From assembly GCA_963576565.1 (NCBI GenBank), contig OY755038.1, forward strand, positions 207,363,013 through 207,427,012: 64,000 bases of DNA, written 5' to 3'. A program made the position numbers and the translations under genes. The DNA comes from Aspidapion aeneum. Lineage: Eukaryota > Arthropoda > Insecta > Coleoptera > Brentidae. Shown here piece by piece: positions 57,510 to 64,000 of the stretch. Within the stretch, counting starts at the first letter, position 1; every line of letters begins with the position of its first letter. The notes beneath the pieces are model-generated. The model searched no databases. It saw nothing but the letters and a program-made list of their open reading frames with translations, and was not told the origin of the DNA.

Positions 57510-57945
57510 AAGCATATCGGACAAAGTCGCTTTTTTTATTCGGCTTTTAAAATCAGCGTGAAATTTCCTTGAAAATGATGATTTTATTCATATTACTTTT
57601 AGTTTATTATTGAATTCATTTATTTTAAATATCTTTTTTAAATAATATATATCTTACCTAACCATACAAATTAAAATTAAAAAAAAAACAGGAATATACA
57701 GGGTGTCCCAGATAAAAGTAATTGGATGGGGATTTCGGAAACGGTAAGAGATAGAATTTTGGTTAAATGAGAAATTCTAAGCACAATCAGATGCTGTGTC
57801 GAAATTAATAATATCTTCAGGGGTTTATAAAAAATCGAGCAAAAACTGAAATATGTTTTTTTTTTAAATTTAATTATCTTTGCCATCTTGTAAACAAATT
57901 TTATAAAATTTGGTAGTTTTGTATTAGCGACTACGACCCCACTGA
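57510..57945. repeat. Dispersed repeat T, copy 1
   Basis: Matches 58687-59126: GGACAAAGTCGCTTTTTTTA, AATCAGCGTGAAATTTCCTT, then TACAGGGTGTCCCAGATAAA, GGGGATTTCGGAAACGGTAA and TTTGGTAGTTTTGTATTAGC. It contains a TACAGGGTGTCCCA end but no matching opposite end. Confidence 0.75.
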
Positions 57946-58545
57946 TTTGCACATTGTTAAAAAAGGAATTTCATTTCCTACAATAAAGTGAAGAATAATT
58001 TTTTCCCATTGAGCCTGAGAAAATTAGATAAAACTTGTAAAAAAATTAGTAAGCTTAGTAATTTTTAAAAATTGATTTAATTTAGGAAAATCGGGTAAAA
58101 CATATGACAAATATGTTTTTTTTTTAATTTTTTAAATTTTGTCAATAAACGGACGCCGCTGGAGAGTTTTTCAGTAGTCATACCACACTAATGGATATAT
58201 AGTTAAAAAGGAAATTTTATTTTCTAAAATAAACGTTATGACATTTTTTTCCCTAGGAAGCTTAGTTTTTGAGAAAATTTAAAAAATACTTTAAAATTTC
58301 AGGTTTTGGGGGTATAGGGTGTTTTTGGAGGATTTCGCAGCTAAACTTTAAAAAACTACTTATATTTTTAGGTTACATTTTACACGTTTTAGATGTATTT
58401 CTATTTCATTGTGGTTTTGTATTTTTAAAAATTCGAACACCACTATAAGAGCAGGGAAAAAAAATTGACCAAAAATTGACCTATTCTCAGCTATTCAACA
58501 TACGGTCCTCATATTTTTTATGCTCAACTACCTCTAGCGTCTGCA
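57946..58545. repeat. Family U element, 5'-truncated copy
   Basis: Shares with 53226-53902 the TTTCATTTCCTACAATAAAGT-type block, CAATAAACGGACGCCGCTGG, and the right end AGCGTCTGCACTATA. Its start is cut by repeat T copy 1. Confidence 0.65.
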
Positions 58546-58606
58546 CTATACAGGCAGATTTTAAGTATTTGATTTTGTTTGTATAGTTTTTTTTTCATAA
58601 GCAATT

Positions 58607-58637
58607 CTCGCAGCCAACGATTCTTGTAGGCTGCGAG
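58607..58637. repeat. 9-bp-stem hairpin
   Basis: CTCGCAGCC pairs with GGCTGCGAG; each arm is adjoined by GCAATTCT in direct orientation. Confidence 0.5.
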
Positions 58638-58686
58638 CAATTCTACTGTCAAACTAAACTATATCTATCACTAAGTTTTTAAGATA

Positions 58687-59126
58687 TTGGACAAAGTCGC
58701 TATTTTTATTAGGTTTTTAAAATCGGCGTGAAATTTCCTTTAAAATGACTTCATATTTATTTTTTAATATATTACTTTTAATTTATTATTGAATTATATT
58801 TTTTTTATTATCTTTTTTATATTATATCTTAAGTAACCAATACAAATTAAAATTTAAAAAAACCAGGAATATACAGGATGTCCCAGATAAAAGTGACTAG
58901 ATGGGGATTTCGGAAACGGTAAGAGATAAAATTGTGGTTAAATGAGGAAAAAGTTGCGCTATTCCAAGCCCAATCAGATGCTGTATCGAAATTAAAAATA
59001 TCTACAGGGGTTTCGAAAATATCGAACAAAAACTGAAATTTGTGTTTTTTGAAAAATTGAATTATCATCGCCATCTTGTCAACAAATTTTATAAAATTTG
59101 GTAGTTTTGTATTAGCGACTACGACC
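58687..59126. repeat. Dispersed repeat T, copy 2
   Basis: Diverged direct copy of 57510-57945, with TACAGGATGTCCCAGATAAA in place of TACAGGGTGTCCCA. The pair, together with the repeated family U right end, suggests an old direct duplication later invaded by copy D. Confidence 0.75.
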
Positions 59127-59632
59127 AATCTAATGATCTTAAATAATTTTTTCTGGACCTTCCAGTTTTTATGTAACCAAAGTCGACTTTGTTAGGTACG
59201 TCATTGAATAAAGCATAAAAAGAGCTTTTCGACTATGTATAACAAACAAGCCTATGATTGAATCATAGAAAATGTAAAATTAAAAAGAAATAGATTTTTG
59301 CTTAGTTAACTGTGAATAAACAAATGTCGTAATTATGTTTGTTGTTATACTCACATACGTAACCATCTGATAAAATTGTGCTAATTATTTGATTTATCTA
59401 TTCGAACTGATCGAGGGCTTTTGATAAACGTGCGCCAAATATCTGAAAAATAATCTATTACTTTCACAAAACACCCTGTATCCTGTATATTAAAGAGTTA
59501 TACTTATAGTTCCGTTTAAAAGAAGGTATACATTTCAAAATGCCCCCGTAACTTGCAGACGATTCATCATAGCAAGATTAGATTTTTATCATTATTCTTT
59601 CGCATACTAAAGTGGATTCTGTTTTAGCTTAT
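59127..59632. other. Unassigned sequence
   Basis: No gene recognised. ACACCCTGTATCCTGTATAT near 59470 resembles a decayed CAGGGTGT-type end. Confidence 0.35.
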
Positions 59633-60042
59633 ACGTTTACTATCACTATCATAGAAGTGTAAGCTTTGGTGATCATGTCAAAAAAAAGAAAAGAAAGTTA
59701 CTCCGATTTCATAAAAATTTATATGTCTTTGCGTTTCGGATGATTTTGAAACTTTTTGTCGCGCCGTCTGTCTGTCTGTCTGTTTGTCTGTCTGCATGTT
59801 TGTCTGTCTATATGTCTGTCTGTAACGACCAACGCGAATAACTTAAAAACTATTTGCCCGATTTTAATGAAATTTGGAAACTAGGTTGGATTTTGGCTCT
59901 GGATGGTCCCATTTAAAAATGAATAAAATCCACCATAATCCGAAAAAAAGGGTGGGGGTAAATTTCAGAAATTAGAGTTCTGATTAAAATATTATTTGTG
60001 TGATTCTATATTAAAGGTAATTGTGCAGGGAATTTAAAAAAA
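59633..60042 (-). mobile_element. (CAGA)n-bearing element, copy E-prime (truncated)
   Basis: Reversed, more diverged copy holding the 3' hairpin (arms GCTTACAC/GTATAAGC), a CTGT/TTGT/ATGT tract (59766-59823) and part of one ~120-bp unit. It is truncated exactly where copy E begins in the opposite orientation. Confidence 0.75.
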
Positions 60043-60793
60043 ACAGTGCCAATATATGGGCCCCTAAGTTCACACTAGGTACTATAGTTATAGTTTACGT
60101 GTGAGCTAATATAACTAAAAACTGAAATATATTTTATTCAACTCCAGACTAAATTACCTTTTGTTTGATACCACACAAGCCATGTTTTGACTTAAACTCA
60201 AATTTTTAAAATCTACCCCACCCTTAAAAAAAGCAAAAACTAAAATGTAATTTGTTAAACTCCGGACTCAATTACCTTTCGTTTGATATCACACACGCCA
60301 TATTTTCACTTAAACTCGAATTTTTGAAATATACCCCCACCCTTTTTTTTTAAATAAATTAAAATGTATTTTGTTTAACTCCAGACTCAATTACCTTTCG
60401 TTTGATATCACACACGCCATATTTTCACATAAACTCTAATTTTTGAAATCTACCCCCACCCTTTTATTTGGTTTGTGTTCGGTGGATTTTGTTCATTTTT
60501 AAATGGGACCATCTCGACCCAAGACCCAGCCTAGGTACCAAATTTCATTAAAATCAACCGAGCGGTTTTTGAGTTATGTGCGTTGGTCGTTACAGACATA
60601 CAGACAGACAGACAGACAGACAGACTGACATACAGACAGACAGACAGACAGACGGCGCAACAAAAAAGTTTCAAAATCATCTGAAACGCAAAGATATATA
60701 AAAAATTTTGAAATCGGAGCAACTTTTTTTTTCTCGAAAAAATTAGGATCACCATAGCTCACACTACTATAGTATAGTATATGTGTGAGCTAA
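60043..60793 (+). mobile_element. (CAGA)n-bearing element, copy E
   Basis: Full layout: decayed 5' end ACAGTGCCAATATATGGGCC, first hairpin with one substitution (GTTCACAC), three ~120-bp units, tract at about 60593-60652, and end GTGTGAGCTAA. Confidence 0.85.
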
Positions 60794-61645
60794 TACCCAC
60801 ACATGTAGGTCTATCCAGAGGCGCAAGGAGGAGGCATTTTTTAAAATCAGACTATGAAATTCAAATAGGTAATGAATTTGCCCCCCTCCCCTTAAGTTAA
60901 GAAAGCAATGGAATTCAGAAACCTGCTCCCCTTTTGTTTTGGGCTACATACGATCTTGACAAAAACCCCCAAAAGTTTTTAAAATGGGACACCCTGTATA
61001 TTTAGAAAAATTAAAAGTCAACAATAGACCAGACACCAGGGCAATGTTCAAAAATGATGCATACGTGCCGAATGTAATGTACAACCATATATTTAATTCA
61101 ATTAAATCCTTTCAAGAAAAAAAACACAGCCTTGCAAAATATATTTCTCATTTAGCCGATAATAAGTTTTAAATAACAAAACATTTTATTTATGATAATC
61201 ACGAAGAGCATAAGTAGCATTTCTACAGCCTATATGCATGTACCTAAGGTGATCCGTGCTATATGTACGGATCTTTAAACAAAATCCATCTACAGTACGG
61301 ACGTCATAAAAAATGAATAGCCAGTCATTTCGCCGAGAAATCCAGTGGCGTGCATAAAATGTATAATAGAGTGTATAGAGTAACCCACTTTATCCAGATA
61401 CTAAGGATTATTTCAATTAGTTACTGAATTTCATACAACATAATTGTTATAAATTAGCAATATTTGGGTTAATAGATTAGATATTTGTTCATTACTCCAT
61501 TTTAAGGGGTGGGCGGACCTAGTTGATATAAGTAATACCTACTGCATGTGACTAGGGTCATTTTGAAACTTGCAGATGTGCTTAACATACCTAGTCTAAA
61601 CGTGACTAATACTTGCATCTTAGATTAAAAGTGACAATATTAAGG
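60794..61645. other. Unassigned sequence with a solo element end
   Basis: TGGGACACCCTGTA at about 60985-60998 is an isolated right-hand end of the TACAGGGTGTCCCA type, with TA after it. No matching left end is seen. A 62-codon frame starts on this end and is not credited. Confidence 0.4.
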
Positions 61646-62084
61646 ATGTCTAATCATTTCGATACAACTTCAAAGACAATTATTGCAAAAGTGATAAAAG
61701 CTTGTGAAGAAGAAGCGAAAAGCAAAGAATTAAAACATCCATTTAGTCTCCCCAAGTTTCGAGCGTACACAGTATATAGCCATGTCACTATAGGCAGAAT
61801 AAAAAAGGAGATCAAAGAGAACCCTTTGCATCAAATTGAACATCGCTCGAGAAAACGAAGAAAGTCTTCGGTTACGGACAGATTTGACGATCAAGACTTT
61901 TAACCAATTCGGAACACCATATATCAAAATTTTGCACGGAATATAAAGTTCTTTCCACTTTGTCGAAGCTACTATCAAAATTAAAAGAAGAGAAGAAGAA
62001 ATCCATTTTGAACATTCAAAAGAAACCCTTCGTACGCTCTTAAGGAGTAAAGGATTTTACTTCAAGAAAGAAAAATTATTATGA
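61646..62084 (+). pseudogene. DDE transposase N-terminal relic
   Basis: From ATG: KTIIAKVIKACEEEAKSKEL, PFSLPKFRAYTVYSH, TIGRIKKEIKEN, then SRKRRKSSVTDRFDDQDF. This resembles the helix-turn-helix N-terminal region of insect Tc1/IS630-type (DDE_3-like) transposases, where a VTD-FD-D segment follows. After a stop or frameshift, shifted frames continue LSTLSKLLSKLKEE and ETLRTLLRSKGFYFKKEKLL, matching the usual TLKKLL-LKE … TLxRxLxxxGFxxKK block. The catalytic DDE domain is absent. Family placement is from memory of such proteins and needs a profile search. Confidence 0.6.
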
Positions 62085-62877
62085 AAAAACATTTTACATT
62101 TAAGGTGCAAATATTTAGGAAATATTCGGCACTACCGTGCACAAGGAACCGTTTTTTAAAAACACATATTATTTTTTTTTAATCTGTTTGTTTTTTATAC
62201 TATATAGTTACATACACTAATGAGAAAGCGTGCAAAACAAAAGAAAGAAATATTTTTCATTCAGGAGTGCAATATAAGCCATCTCTTTTGCCCCTCATTT
62301 TTTCTAGCCGGACAGTAGGCGTGAAGGAGTACTATAAATAAAATTCAAAACCCTTTTTTTTCATATCACCACATTTTAAATAACTTACCCCGTGACATAT
62401 TTAACAAAAATATTTATCAGCATTGCTTTATTAATTTTTATTCCAAAGATATCTTACTCTAAAGATATCGTAAGACATATTTCGATTAATTGCATATGCT
62501 GCATTATCGCGCATTTCTCATCTAATATTTTCCTAATAGGTGCATAATATGACCTTTTTGAAGGGGACGTGATTTATTTCTATTATCGCTAATGGGATAT
62601 TAAAATCTGCTCCTTTTTCAATTCTTGACAGACATTTTTTGAGTTCTGCAGGCTGCTATCCCTGTAAGAATACCACACTACAATATTTATAAAGAATCTC
62701 AGGACGTCCAATCCGCAGTTTTTTTCTGACCTCCGTGATCTACAAAAATAGTTTTAAGTTAAATATTTGGCTTTAAAAATGTTTGTCTATACATTTTTTG
62801 TTAAACTTTGATTATTAGATTATTGCAAATGTTAAACTACCCCACAGGGGTTCTTTCTTTATTTTTAAAGCTCATTT
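62085..62877. other. Unassigned AT-rich sequence
   Basis: No gene recognised downstream of the transposase relic. Confidence 0.35.
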
Positions 62878-63030
62878 GCCTGATCAGCAGTTTCAATTCT
62901 TGCCGCTCATTTATATTTCTCTCTTTCTCTAATAGAAAAAGATGGAAACATATATTGTATCGTTATCTATTTCTATTAGAGAAAGAGGGAAATAAAAGTG
63001 AGCGGCAAGAAGTGAAACTGCGGATCAGGC
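62878..63030. repeat. 153-bp long hairpin (about 60-bp arms)
   Basis: GCCTGATCAGCAGTTTCAAT … TTTCTCTAATAGAAA is mirrored by TTTCTATTAGAGAAA … GAAACTGCGGATCAGGC with few mismatches, around an AT-rich loop of about 30 bases. It resembles a small foldback MITE. An RNA copy would form a pre-miRNA-like hairpin, but no expression evidence exists. Confidence 0.7.
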
Positions 63031-63691
63031 CTAACTTAAAATTAAACTTTGATGACGTGGTTTGTGTTTTGTTTAATGCACTTTAAAAAACTAAAAACAT
63101 TGATTATGTAAAATCACAAAACAATTCAAGTAGCTTTACATTGTAACCGTAAGTATTTGATTTTTTTTTAATATTTTTAATTTCAAAACAATTTCTCTAG
63201 TCAATATGTCAATGTTTTTTATTGTTTCTCTTCATTCGGTATTATACATTACAAATTTTTAAAGGTAATAATTATTGGCTATTTTTTTTTCGGAATTTTT
63301 GTGATTATGATTGTTTTAATAATTTATTGTAATTAAAATAGTTTATTATAATTAAATGCTAATTATTAAATTAAAGGAGGACATCTATTTATAAACTCCA
63401 TATTGTCTACCGTATTTATTTTTACAGTAGGTAGCTACTTATTAATTGATGATGATTGATCAAAAAAATCTGAGGACCACAAGCCATAAAAAACCTAATA
63501 TTTTTATCATATGCCTATACCTATTTCTCAATCGATTGATTTATGTACCTAGATATGGAAATCTTTATAAAATTTTGGTTAAGTGTAAACTTCCTAGCTC
63601 ATCAAGAGTTACAGTTACCGAGAAAAGGAAGTAGGTAGGAAAAACACAATACAAAATTTTATACGTAAATCCACTAAAATAATACTAATAG
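63031..63691. other. Unassigned AT-rich sequence
   Basis: No gene recognised. Confidence 0.35.
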
Positions 63692-63891
63692 CAGTGGCGT
63701 ATATAAGGGGGGGCCCGGGCCCTCCCCGAAACTAGGTTTTTTTTAGATATTTTCCACATATTTCATGAATAATAATAAAATAATAACCGAACCGAAACCA
63801 AAACTGTCTCGCCCCCCCCCCCCCCGAAACTGTCTCGCCCCCCCCCCCCCCCTCCGAAACATTTTTCTATATACGCCACTGACCTATAGTA
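63692..63891. mobile_element. Family O hAT-like MITE, copy 3
   Basis: CAGTGGCGTATATAAGGGGG is mirrored by …TATATACGCCACTG. The flanking octamers ACTAATAG and ACCTATAG agree at six of eight bases. The interior has AGATATTTTCCACATATTTC and two direct ACTGTCTCGCC units, each leading into a long C run. Confidence 0.8.
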
Positions 63892-64000
63892 AAGAATTAA
63901 TAAACTATAAGTTTAAATAGGATTAGAATAGAAATGCGAGAAAATAAAATAAAACTTAATAAAAAAGTTAACTTTATCGAAAAAGTATCTCAAAAAAAAA

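Noticed and set aside
60984..61172. 62-codon ORF starting on the solo CAGGGTGT-type end
   Set aside because: Its start codon lies in the element terminus, and the peptide has no recognised similarity.
63690..63860. C runs as possible assembly padding
   Set aside because: They lie inside a recognisable MITE with related copies also carrying C/G runs, so they are probably real, though run lengths may be inexact.

Overview
The window is AT-rich, gene-poor eukaryotic DNA made mostly of layered transposable-element remnants. The element types point to an arthropod and most likely an insect: foldback elements with TACAGGGTGTCCCA ends, hAT, PIF/Harbinger-like and pogo-like non-autonomous elements, decayed LINE open reading frames, and elements carrying a (CAGA)n microsatellite. 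I cannot name the order or species. There is no operon structure, rRNA, CRISPR array or intact long gene. The only segment that looks like a host gene part is a terminal coding exon at 36.3 kb, with a splice acceptor, GC-richer codons, a stop and an AATAAA signal.

Layout. 0.4-10 kb: three TA-flanked foldback elements, an inverted pair of family F units interrupted by a (CAGA)n element (copy A), a tRNA-like relic, a 0.47-kb tandem duplication with a perfect hairpin, and a small reading frame with one partial zinc-finger motif. 9.8-16.7 kb: a repeat (Q1) split by two adjacent insertions, a pogo-like element, a second F unit, a palindromic satellite, a 10/30-bp minisatellite, and a hAT-type element with an exact 8-bp duplication. 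17-25.9 kb: hAT, Harbinger-like and long-inverted-repeat elements, and family I copy 1. 26.8-35 kb: family J, tandem satellites, LINE relics, families G, L and O. 36-39 kb: the orphan exon and several MITEs. 39.9-51 kb: family I copy 2 with an eight-unit internal satellite, (CAGA)n copies B and C, J copies 2 and 3, and an RTE-like LINE relic. 53-61 kb: family U and T repeats, a second LINE relic, (CAGA)n copies D, E and E-prime. 61-64 kb: the N-terminal relic of a DDE transposase, a long hairpin and a hAT-like MITE.

The most interesting signal is a set of hammerhead-ribozyme-like motifs. Two full and one truncated copy lie on the minus strand of a ~270-bp tandem satellite at 28.75-29.42 kb, and two isolated relics lie on the plus strand at 47.0 and 54.5 kb. 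They share the GAAA core and the short stem III, while the stem I sequences differ between loci and remain complementary at each. All of them deviate from the canonical fold at the start of stem II, so catalysis is inference.

Other notable patterns are an almost clean empty site for a (CAGA)n element, copy-number change of a satellite inside one element family (2 versus 8 units), and unrelated foldback interiors sharing the same terminal motif. Coordinates of degenerate repeats are approximate by tens of bases. All comparisons were made by eye within this window, with no database search.
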